A model generated the notes under the pieces. It did not search any database, was not told the origin of the DNA, and saw nothing but the letters and a program-made list of their open reading frames with translations. A stretch of 41,716 nt of DNA from Betaproteobacteria bacterium. Its GTDB lineage: Bacteria; Pseudomonadota; Gammaproteobacteria; Burkholderiales; SG8-39. This document shows, piece by piece, positions 6,976-14,881 of the stretch. The stretch lies in NCBI GenBank assembly GCA_947479645.1, contig CANKAJ010000030.1, forward strand, positions 1 through 41,716. Reading direction: 5' to 3'. Made by a program: the position numbers and the translations under genes. Within the stretch, counting starts at the first letter, position 1; every line of letters begins with the position of its first letter.

Positions 6976-8192
6976 CACGCAGGCTCCACGAGCACATCAC
7001 TTACAATGACGTTGCCGCTGAATATCGGATCAGCCGTCTCTTCAGCGACAACGACAATTCCGAGCTCCCGCTTCTTCCTCGGCCCAAGATCCTCAAGCAC
7101 GCATTGCAACCAGACAGAAACGCTCATCTCGCCAAGTTCAGTGGGGTGTTCGAGATACCACTTCAAGGCGGAGGTTCGGAAACTCTCGGTTTTACAGGTG
7201 GCAATAAGGCGTTCGATCGCTTGTTGGTAGGGCCGGCTCTGAAGCAGTACGGTGGGAGCCAAATCCTCTTCCAGAAGGCTTCCTCGCGGCCGCTCAACCG
7301 GCATGCGCAGCACAGGTGGTGCAATATCGCCCGCCAGATCGGCGAGGGCATCCGTGTATTCCGGGTCACGTACCCATGGGTGGCTATATATCGAGATGCC
7401 AGATGCCTTGAGCAACCATGGCTGTGGATGTGCTGTTTCGTCCCACTCCTGCAACTCATAAACCGGATGGCGCTCCAAGTAGAGCCAGAGGCTACGCACC
7501 CTGCGAGTACGTTCCTCGATTTCGCGGTACTCAAACAGGTATTGCTTAAGTATTTCCAGGATGTCGTTCAAGTTCTGTCGGAACGAAGGGAGCCGTTCCT
7601 GCAACTGGGCGCGGAACATCCCGGCAATGTTGGCGAATGCACCCTGAGTTTGTATCCGCTCGCCCAACTCGGAAAGAGTAAATAGCTCGATCGCCCGCAC
7701 CACCTTTTCCGTGCGACCAATGTAATAGGCATTCTGGCGCTTCTTCTCGGCCAGCGTACTCACGTTGCCGAAGCGGTTTTCCACCAGGGTTCTGAGATGC
7801 GCTAGATCGGCAGCGAGGTTGTCGGAAATCTCATAGATGGACTGGCGGATCTCGTCTTCAATCCGCTCGCGATCTTCTATTTGTCCTTCATGAGCAACGT
7901 TGAACAGGGCATCTGTCAGCTGCTCCAATCGCTCGAAAGCGACACCCAGATCAGAGCCAATGCCATATAGCCGTTCAATGTTGAGCGCAGCATCGAAGAA
8001 ACGGCGCAGCGTGGTATGCAGCGTGTAAGCGTCCTCACCACGAGGAATAAGCACTTTGTGCTGTTGCAGAAGCTCTATGCCCCGGGCACTGTCTTCGTCT
8101 TTGATCAGCTCGCCGTTGTAATAAGCCTGAGAGACCAGATGCTGGTGGCTGGCCAGACGCCCAATGAGGTGTTTCACCCCGTCACGGCTCAA
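6975..8192 (-). CDS. jetA: JetA/MksF, kleisin subunit of a Wadjet system
   Basis: The 405-residue, mostly helical protein has an N-terminal winged-helix-like region, a long helical middle (DRERIEDEIRQSIYEISDNLAADLAHLRTLVENRF) and a conserved-looking C-terminal region, as expected for the MksF kleisin that bridges the SMC heads. It starts with TTG in a TTGA overlap with the jetB stop and has GGGAGG six bases upstream. I assign the role mainly from size and position between the MksE-like and Toprim genes. Confidence 0.8.
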   Translation of the reverse strand: MSRDGVKHLIGRLASHQHLVSQAYYNGELIKDEDSARGIELLQQHKVLIPRGEDAYTLHTTLRRFFDAALNIERLYGIGSDLGVAFERLEQLTDALFNVAHEGQIEDRERIEDEIRQSIYEISDNLAADLAHLRTLVENRFGNVSTLAEKKRQNAYYIGRTEKVVRAIELFTLSELGERIQTQGAFANIAGMFRAQLQERLPSFRQNLNDILEILKQYLFEYREIEERTRRVRSLWLYLERHPVYELQEWDETAHPQPWLLKASGISIYSHPWVRDPEYTDALADLAGDIAPPVLRMPVERPRGSLLEEDLAPTVLLQSRPYQQAIERLIATCKTESFRTSALKWYLEHPTELGEMSVSVWLQCVLEDLGPRKKRELGIVVVAEETADPIFSGNVIVSDVLVEPA

Positions 8193-8818
8193 AACAACCT
8201 CCCGGTTTCGCCATCGGATTCCTGATCCTGCGCCTCACGGATGGCTTGTTCATTCTCGGCAAGGAAATCCACTACCTCGTAGAAATAATCGATCTTGCCG
8301 GTCACCTCGAAGCGGTCCCCCTGTCGATCTGGGATCAAGTAGCCACTCTTCACCATCTGCTGCAACAACCGATCCAAGAGCGTGCGCAGGCTGGCATCGC
8401 TGGATGCGAACTCTTTCCCCAGGGAGGCGAACCCCCGCAAAATCTCACCCAGATGCGGGTTCTCCGAAATGTGCAGCAGTGTTTTGGGGAAATCGATCAC
8501 ATCGCCCGTGCCAAGGGTTCGGTCGGCACGTTGGGCCTGCATGATCAGATTCAGGAAGCCGAGCACTGGCCGAAGCTCATGTTTCACCTCCTTAAACAGT
8601 GAGCGGATTTCTGTCCGCTCACGTGGACCAACCGCGCGGTGGGCTGCGTAATAGGCTTCTCCGTGAGCGGTGGTAGCGAGACGACGGCCGATCTGGGTCA
8701 GGTAACCATCCACCTGGCGACGCGTTGACTCGTCTTCAAGGTAGGAAAATAGATCGGGGTAGGCCGTGCGGCAAATGAACGCCCCTTCCAGAAGCTTGAT
8801 GACCGTGGCTTCAAACAT
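8189..8818 (-). CDS. jetB: JetB/MksE subunit of a Wadjet system
   Basis: This 209-residue protein looks like MksE: paired winged-helix features and an acidic C-terminus. The LLDRLLQQMVKSGYLIPD and RFEVTGKIDYFYEVVDFLAENE segments are typical of the helix-wing end. MksE dimers bind the kleisin and DNA. The ATG at 8818 is preceded by a near-perfect AGGAGGTGA and overlaps the jetC stop by eight bases, so translation is coupled. Confidence 0.82.
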   Translation of the reverse strand: MFEATVIKLLEGAFICRTAYPDLFSYLEDESTRRQVDGYLTQIGRRLATTAHGEAYYAAHRAVGPRERTEIRSLFKEVKHELRPVLGFLNLIMQAQRADRTLGTGDVIDFPKTLLHISENPHLGEILRGFASLGKEFASSDASLRTLLDRLLQQMVKSGYLIPDRQGDRFEVTGKIDYFYEVVDFLAENEQAIREAQDQESDGETGRLF

Positions 8819-11800
8819 GGGTCACCTCCTGACGGAAGGTTGCGAGCCGACGTCCCTCCTGTATCGCATAGCGGTTCTTCAGAAGTGCCAGGATCTCGGG
8901 CTCGGGGTCAGGGAAGGCGGAAACCAAATGAATATGGTTGTCGGCCAGCATGTCCAACAGCACCCGAACATTGTCCAGATCGAGGTCGCGGAGTTCGTCC
9001 AATGCCCAGACCAGTTGCACCGGCTGACCAGCGCGAATCTTGTTGATTAAGCCCACGAAAACCACGCAAAGAATGAGATAGGAAAGGCCATTGCTGGAAG
9101 CATCGCGCAGTTGCCCTTCGTCTTTCACTGTCTTCCTGGGCTGACCTACTTCTTCGATATCGATTTCCAGGCCAAGCAGATCTTCGAGCTTCACATCCAG
9201 GGTGTGACGCCCTTGTAGCCAATCACTCACTTGATCCACCGCGTCGGCGAAAGTGATGCCCGGCAGGTCGTTGGCATCTTTGCCAGCCCAAACACTGTAT
9301 TCCTCGTCCAGTAACCTGATTTTGTCCCAACCATCCAGGCTGTCGAACGAAGTGGTGACCCGCACGTCAACGCTACTGATGAAGCGAAAGCGGGTGGATG
9401 CCGCCATGTTGTCATGCAAATCCTTCGAAAATATGCCGACCTTGCGCTTAAATCCATCAAGGCGATCATGGAACTCGTGGATGCCAGAGGCAAAGTTACG
9501 GCACTGGCTCAAGAGCAATCTGCGCGCATTTTCATGCTCCGCGTCGAACCATTCCCGCAGAGGGGCAAGCCAAAGGAAAGGAGAAGCACTTTCCTGGTCC
9601 GGCCCAAAGTCCAGACGTTTCTTGTCGTAAAACTGGTAGGGCGTGGTACCCGGCGTTTCAAAGAAAACGCGCTTGATCGGGGCCAGCGCCTCCCGCGCCC
9701 GCGCTTCCTCATTTTGAATGTCCAGGAGCAGCCGATCCATGTCTGCCTCCAGCGCATCCTGATCGCGCTGTGGCTTGGCCATCGGCCCAATAGGGTCCGC
9801 CGGCCAGCGGGTCAGCCTGTCTCGGCGCTTGACGACGAAACCACACAACTTTTCGACTTTGGCTTTGTCCCGATTCACTTGGCCTAACAACTTGTCCAAT
9901 TCGCCGTGTTTGATCTCACGCGTCTTCCGCGCCTTGGACTGCTGATCCAGCAACTCGTAGACGCTGTCCACTGCCGTCTTTAGCTCCACTTCCTTGCCAG
10001 AGCGAGTCGCCCACTCAGACACCAGCCAGCGACGCCAATCGCCGACCTTGGCTTCATTGGACCGGGCTTTCTGTAGTTTTTCCTGCGCCTCTGTTTTCTC
10101 TTTCTGCAGCTTTTCGAGCGATGCCGTGTCCACGCCTTGCGCCTTCAATGCCGATTCCAATTCCTTATTCAGCGCACCGATGTCCTGATCGCAGGACGAT
10201 TTCGCGGCTGCAATGTTCTGATCGACATCACCGATTTCGGCTTTGACCTGCGCATCAATTGCCGCCAAGCGACCTTTCAGATCGTTTTCATGGGCCTGCT
10301 TGCGGGAGCTTCGGGTGGATTTCAGCGTAGCCAAGGCCTGCTTATGCTTCTCCAGCGATTGCTGGACTTCCTGCAGTTTCTGTCGAGCCCGGATGCCCGC
10401 CTGGCGAATGTCTTCGGCCAATGCACGCTCCGCTGCCTCGAACGCTGTCCGGCATGACCGCACCGTGTTGTCGGCTTGGATATGAACGCGTTGCTTGTCC
10501 TCGGCGGCAACTTTCGATTGGCGGACGCGCTCGGACTGGGCTTCCAGTTCCTTTTCCTTGGCCTTCGCATCGCGCTGATGTCGCGCGATCGCCCGATCGG
10601 CCTCCTCGATCCTCTGCCGAAGCGCCTCCTCATCGCCTACCCTCGGGACATCGAGCACAGCCAGATCCAGTCCGATGCCATACAAGGAACGTACATCCTC
10701 ACTGACCAGGGTGGGGGTCAGATCCGTGCGTAGCAACAGTTCCTCGGGCACCACCCGTGCAATATCCCTGGTCCAGTCAGGCCGGAATTCGCGCAGGAAA
10801 TGAAGCAGCGTGCCAGGGGCAGCGTCTCGCAGGGATAGCAGATGTTCTCGATCCGCTTGATCCTGCTTTTCTCGTTCTCGGATTTCCTGAATTTGGTCAT
10901 CGATGGCACGGAAAGTATCGACTTCCGTCTGCTGTGATCCCTTTGCTTCCTCATACGCTTGCGAAGCCGTGGCGACCACCTCAACAGCGGCTTCAAGCTC
11001 GATGTGAGCGTTCTCCTTGGCTTCAACGAAATGAGGAGATGGCTGTGGATGCTCAACCGCTTGTTTAAGTCCTCCAACCTGTTCGGCGATCTCTTCCTTG
11101 CTGTTGTTGAGGGTTTCTTCCTGTCGCTCGAATTCTGCTGAAATGTTTTGCCAGGCTTCTTCAGCATCCAGCCTGGCCTGAGCATCTTCTTCCTTGCCTC
11201 TGACCCGAATGGGTTCCTTGAGGGCATTCTTTTCCCGCTCAAGGGCGTGGAAGGTTTCGGTGCGCTGGTTGCGTAATTCGGCATAGCGATTGGCTAGGTC
11301 CTGGAACTCACCCAGCAAGGCTTTTTCCCGCTTGTCTTTTGCATCCAGATCTTCGGCCAATTGCGGCAAGGCATCCACCAAGCGGGCCAGCGCCGGCAGA
11401 TCTTCTTTTTCGTAGGCACGCTGCTGCCGATCCAAGGTCTGAAGAGTGCCTTTCAGGCTTTTCACCAGCCCCTCTGCCTCGCCCAATTGACTGCTGATTT
11501 CGCGCAATCGCGTATTGGTCGTGTCCTCCAGGAGCTGCATCTCTCCCTGAATCTCTTCTCCCCGCGCCTTGGCCTGTTCAATCGTAGTTTCATGAACCTG
11601 CTGCAACCGGGCGAAATCTGTATGGACAGCCTGAAGTCGTCGTGCGGCTTCTTCATGGCGCATTTGTGACTCTTGGAAATCGCGCATGCGTCCGGCCTGT
11701 TCCATCACTGCCGTATAGGCTCGGTACTCTCGGACCCAGTCCTTCATGGTAGATTTACTGGATTCGAGCCGGATACTGGTCTTGTCATCGACGATGCAGG

Positions 11801-12437
11801 AAACGATCATCCGTTTGATATCGCGGAAATGCGTTACCCGCGAAAACATCCCGGTCACAATCTTTTCGACATGGCTCAAGCGACTGCCTGGCCCGACGAA
11901 CGAGAAATTGGCTGCCAACGTTCGATGGTCGCGATTTCCAGAAACCGCGTTCTGGATGATGGCCCGGTAATCCGAGAGGGCAGTAATTTGCTCGGAACAG
12001 AATTCGCCACGTTTCCTTATGTGGCGGTTCAGATCAGGGCCGATTACCAGATCACCAAACTCGTCGCGGAATCGCTCCAAGGTAAATGGCTGGTCGATAA
12101 ATCGGTAGTAAACACTTTCGCCGGATCGGGAGGCATGCAACACCACCATGCACACCTTGCCGCGCCGGCTGTACTCGAACACGATAAAGGACGTGGTGTG
12201 GGGCAGGTAGTACTGCACGAAAGACTGATTTACACCTCCGCCCTGCACCAGCTTGTTCGGACTTTCCCCGTAAAACAGCGGGATCAGTCGCAACAACGAT
12301 GTCTTGCCCACGCCGTTAGGACCAGTGAGCGAAGTATGCCCGTCAAGCTTCAATTCCGTGAGGGCACCCTTGCGGTAGGCATCGATAAGGATTAGCCGCT
12401 GCAGGGCATAAAAATCAGCTTCCGAGGTATTCAACAA
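8811..12437 (-). CDS. jetC: JetC/MksB, SMC-like ATPase of a Wadjet system
   Basis: The 1208-residue SMC-like ATPase has a Walker A GPNGVGKTSLL (about residues 38-48), long coiled coils (about 255-560 and 600-900) around a central hinge region, an ABC signature-like SSNGLSYLI near 1114-1121 and a Walker B LVWALDELRDLD near 1145. This is the motor that extrudes plasmid DNA loops. The start is TTG at 12437 with GGGAGGAAG upstream. It is the first gene of the operon, giving the order C-B-A-D. No frameshift is seen, so the system looks complete. Confidence 0.9.
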   Translation of the reverse strand: MLNTSEADFYALQRLILIDAYRKGALTELKLDGHTSLTGPNGVGKTSLLRLIPLFYGESPNKLVQGGGVNQSFVQYYLPHTTSFIVFEYSRRGKVCMVVLHASRSGESVYYRFIDQPFTLERFRDEFGDLVIGPDLNRHIRKRGEFCSEQITALSDYRAIIQNAVSGNRDHRTLAANFSFVGPGSRLSHVEKIVTGMFSRVTHFRDIKRMIVSCIVDDKTSIRLESSKSTMKDWVREYRAYTAVMEQAGRMRDFQESQMRHEEAARRLQAVHTDFARLQQVHETTIEQAKARGEEIQGEMQLLEDTTNTRLREISSQLGEAEGLVKSLKGTLQTLDRQQRAYEKEDLPALARLVDALPQLAEDLDAKDKREKALLGEFQDLANRYAELRNQRTETFHALEREKNALKEPIRVRGKEEDAQARLDAEEAWQNISAEFERQEETLNNSKEEIAEQVGGLKQAVEHPQPSPHFVEAKENAHIELEAAVEVVATASQAYEEAKGSQQTEVDTFRAIDDQIQEIREREKQDQADREHLLSLRDAAPGTLLHFLREFRPDWTRDIARVVPEELLLRTDLTPTLVSEDVRSLYGIGLDLAVLDVPRVGDEEALRQRIEEADRAIARHQRDAKAKEKELEAQSERVRQSKVAAEDKQRVHIQADNTVRSCRTAFEAAERALAEDIRQAGIRARQKLQEVQQSLEKHKQALATLKSTRSSRKQAHENDLKGRLAAIDAQVKAEIGDVDQNIAAAKSSCDQDIGALNKELESALKAQGVDTASLEKLQKEKTEAQEKLQKARSNEAKVGDWRRWLVSEWATRSGKEVELKTAVDSVYELLDQQSKARKTREIKHGELDKLLGQVNRDKAKVEKLCGFVVKRRDRLTRWPADPIGPMAKPQRDQDALEADMDRLLLDIQNEEARAREALAPIKRVFFETPGTTPYQFYDKKRLDFGPDQESASPFLWLAPLREWFDAEHENARRLLLSQCRNFASGIHEFHDRLDGFKRKVGIFSKDLHDNMAASTRFRFISSVDVRVTTSFDSLDGWDKIRLLDEEYSVWAGKDANDLPGITFADAVDQVSDWLQGRHTLDVKLEDLLGLEIDIEEVGQPRKTVKDEGQLRDASSNGLSYLILCVVFVGLINKIRAGQPVQLVWALDELRDLDLDNVRVLLDMLADNHIHLVSAFPDPEPEILALLKNRYAIQEGRRLATFRQEVTHV

Positions 12438-12548
12438 TGATCACTTCCTCCCATTACGAGCCCTCACCCTATCAGCCAGGTGGCTCAAATACTGCGCCTC
12501 ATGAATTGATCAAATAGCACCCGTGATACATCCCGGTCAGTGCCGATA

Positions 12549-12669
12549 CATTTGTACGGCTTGCAACTTGAAATCCCCGTCAAACTTCCTGCGCTTCTGT
12601 TTCATCAATTTCTCCTCTACAGGTGGATAATCCACCCATCGAGGTGTCCATTGCAATTAGACCACTACA
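12549..12669 (-). mobile_element. IS3-family left-end fragment
   Basis: Reading leftward from 12669 this repeats the first 121 bases of the element at 41568, with only a few differences: the terminal TGTAGTGGTCTAATTGC, the GGTGGAT-x-ATCCACC palindrome, the AGGAG and the first 19 codons of OrfA. It then breaks off at 12549. The transposase is lost. What follows, up to the jetC start, is unrelated and has no recognisable gene. Confidence 0.85.
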
Positions 12670-12844
12670 GCCCAGAACGGCCCCGACGCGACGCACGCGG
12701 GTAGCGGGGATGGCCTCGGTATCAGCCGCGCCGGAACCGCCCCCTTGGGCAAACCTTGGCCCCGAGGTGAGCCGAACCGCGCCCACCCCGGAACCGCCGA
12801 ACCCGACCGACCACGCCGGAACCGATCCCGCCCGAACTTGCTGC
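12670..12844. other. GC-rich spacer between IS end and integrase
   Basis: This stretch is very GC-rich and contains three copies of CCGGAACCG, at about 12740, 12788 and 12818. I see no gene. An open frame crossing it owes its start to the IS end. Since it borders the integrase 3' end it may be part of the element's attachment region, but no tRNA-like sequence is visible. Confidence 0.35.
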
Positions 12845-14050
12845 CTACGCTGGCACCTTCGCTGGCCTCTCCGTTGCTGGAATCACCGACGCTGCCTTGA
12901 TGAGTAAAGAGGCACTATTGGCTGCGGCCTGCAACGACTTGCTCGACAGGTGCGCATACCGCTGGGTCACAATCGGGTTGGAGTGCCCGAGGATCTGCTG
13001 GACCTCGTAGAGCGTTCTGCCGCTGTTCACCAAGAATGAAGCGTACTGGTGCCGCAGATCGTGCAGGCGCAGGTGAGGCAGTCCAGCCTTGCCCCTCAGA
13101 CGGTGCCAAACCTTGTGGATCGTGGTGTACGCCTGCTCGGTCTTGACGTTCAAGAACACGCTGTCGAACTTCCCCTCGGTATCCAACTGCTCCAGGACGT
13201 CAAGGGCACTGTCGTTCAGCGGCACCGACCGCACCCGCTTGCTCTTGCTGTTCAAGGCCGGAATGCGCCAGACACGATTGGACTTATCGATCTGGCTCCA
13301 CGTTGCGGACAGCGCCTCATTGAGGCGGCACCCCGTGGACAGCATGAACAAGGTGATCTGACAAATCGCCCTGTTGTCGTCGGTACGCAGCACTGCCAGC
13401 AAGTTCTCCAGTTGGGCATCGTCAAGGTAGTGCTCGACCTTGTTATCCCGGTTGAAAAGGGGAATGCGCGCCGCCGGGTTCTTCTCAGTCAGCAATCCCC
13501 AATCAATCGCCAGGAACAGTGCATGCTTGATCAGCTTGATGTGGTGATCGCAAGTCGCCGGTGCCAAACCCTCCTTCAGCAGTTCAGTATGGAATGACTG
13601 AATCTGTTGCCGCGTGATCTGGTTGAGCCGCCTATCACCGAACACCTTCTTGATCCTCAGGCGGTAGAGTTCGTTATCGCGCTCCCAGCTCCGTTTGCGA
13701 GGTTTGACATAAGGTATATAGTTATTTTCAAAAAAGGCTGCAAACGTAATGACTTCCTTACGGGCCTTCTCTGCACCACGCGGGTCAGCACCCAGAGTGA
13801 TTTCGGCCTTCAATTCCTTAAAACGCTTGATCGCGTCGGCGAGCGGGAGGGTCGTGCGCCCGATTTTTTGGTGGCACGTTTTTCCGTTGCCGTTTTTGTA
13901 ACGCAAGTAATACGAGGCGATGTTGCTGGCTGCGCTAGCGAGGACGTACAGACCCGGATGGTCAATATCGCAATACTCAACGCGAGATTTGCCTTCCGGG
14001 CATTTCATTTCATGATCGATGAAGCTTTGGGACAACTTAACAATGGGCAT
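12845..14050 (-). CDS. int: Tyrosine recombinase/integrase (P4 type)
   Basis: The 401-residue protein is a full-length phage or island integrase. It has an N-terminal arm-binding (DUF4102-like) domain to about residue 95, a SAM-like core-binding domain at about 100-195 and a catalytic domain with R242 (TGCRLNEAL), K269 or K271, H330 and R333 (LHDLRHQYAS), H356 (LGHSN) and Y365 (TQRYAHLS). AGGAGGG precedes the ATG. It would integrate the element, plausibly at a tRNA gene; the tRNA-Phe fragments at 3651 and 4764 are candidates but lie 8-9 kb away. Confidence 0.95.
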   Translation of the reverse strand: MPIVKLSQSFIDHEMKCPEGKSRVEYCDIDHPGLYVLASAASNIASYYLRYKNGNGKTCHQKIGRTTLPLADAIKRFKELKAEITLGADPRGAEKARKEVITFAAFFENNYIPYVKPRKRSWERDNELYRLRIKKVFGDRRLNQITRQQIQSFHTELLKEGLAPATCDHHIKLIKHALFLAIDWGLLTEKNPAARIPLFNRDNKVEHYLDDAQLENLLAVLRTDDNRAICQITLFMLSTGCRLNEALSATWSQIDKSNRVWRIPALNSKSKRVRSVPLNDSALDVLEQLDTEGKFDSVFLNVKTEQAYTTIHKVWHRLRGKAGLPHLRLHDLRHQYASFLVNSGRTLYEVQQILGHSNPIVTQRYAHLSSKSLQAAANSASLLIKAASVIPATERPAKVPA

Positions 14051-14148
14051 AAACAGCCCTCCTTTGATTAATGGGGATTCGATGTTTCAAATTGAAGTGA
14101 TAGTGAAAGCGTAGGGGTACTGTTGAACAGTTGGCCACGTGTTTGGAA

Positions 14149-14586
14149 TCACAGTGACTTTTGATCAACCATCCAACGCAATGTCCTTATCGTCACGGGG
14201 TTGGGGTGATTCAGTTTCAGGCGCTTCCAGAATTTCATGACGCCGGCTGGACCTGTGTATGCCTTACCTTTGCTGCTCCACTTATCGGCCAAGGCGAATC
14301 CATCCGAATGCCCTCTGGTCGAATTGAATATCCCTCTCAAGACCCGAATCCAACGGCGGTCTGGATGCGGATCATCAGGGTGCAAGCCTGTAAGCAGCGT
14401 GCGCAGCTCCTCCATGATTTCCACGGAGGGCGGCGCAGAGTGCGTGCCTGAGGACTTGCGTGAGCGCTTAGGTGCAGTTGCCACCCGAGGAGTCGGTTGC
14501 GCTTCGGGAATTACTTGGGCCTCTGCAGCAGCGTTGATGAAGTGTGCAGGAAGGACGAAGCGTGGTGTAGGTGTTGTAGTTGTCAT
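14149..14586 (-). CDS. PriCT-2 domain protein
   Basis: The 145-residue protein has a low-complexity Pro/Thr/Ala N-terminus and a C-terminal helical domain (residues about 55-145) with RRWIRVLRGIFNSTRG, DGFALADKWSSKG and FWKRL. This matches the primase C-terminal domain PriCT-2, normally fused to AEP primases. Here it is a separate gene just upstream of int and downstream of the primase-helicase. The ATG at 14586 has AAGG upstream; an earlier TTG is unlikely. Confidence 0.7.
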   Translation of the reverse strand: MTTTTPTPRFVLPAHFINAAAEAQVIPEAQPTPRVATAPKRSRKSSGTHSAPPSVEIMEELRTLLTGLHPDDPHPDRRWIRVLRGIFNSTRGHSDGFALADKWSSKGKAYTGPAGVMKFWKRLKLNHPNPVTIRTLRWMVDQKSL

Positions 14587-14718
14587 TCGAGTACCTTGCA
14601 ATTGATTTGTAGACTGTGATTAAGACTTAGCGGTGAGTTGAAACTCATGGCGTAATCGGCGACGATGCGATTGCAACCCGGGCCGATGCCGAGGTGCCGC
14701 AAAATACGGAGACTGCGA

Positions 14719-14740
14719 AGTGGGAAAAGTGGGGAATTTC
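14719..14740 (+). repeat. AGTGGGAAAAGTGGGGAATT motif, copy 1
   Basis: This motif recurs, with small changes, at 18843, 27073 and (inverted) 27168-27190. This copy lies in the 295-base gap between the primase-helicase and PriCT genes, a stretch with no gene of its own. The two GTGGG blocks are nine bases apart. It may be an element-specific binding site. Confidence 0.55.
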
Positions 14741-14881
14741 GATGCCCACCGGCGCCAGGAAAGTTGCGGACCATCTGGTACGGGCCCTCTCCCGGCGAGC
14801 GACCTCGCCCCCTCCAAAAACCCACTTAATCCGATTCGCATGCGCGGCGCCGGCAAACCCATCTGAAGTCCGCATGTCACT

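Noticed and set aside
6115-12437. Housekeeping MukBEF condensin
   Set aside because: The fourth gene has a Toprim nuclease motif and the SMC is short, which fits Wadjet/MksBEFG and not MukBEF.
12623-12907. Plus-strand Pro/Thr-rich open frame
   Set aside because: It starts in the IS end and ends inside the integrase gene on the other strand; GC-rich composition keeps it open.
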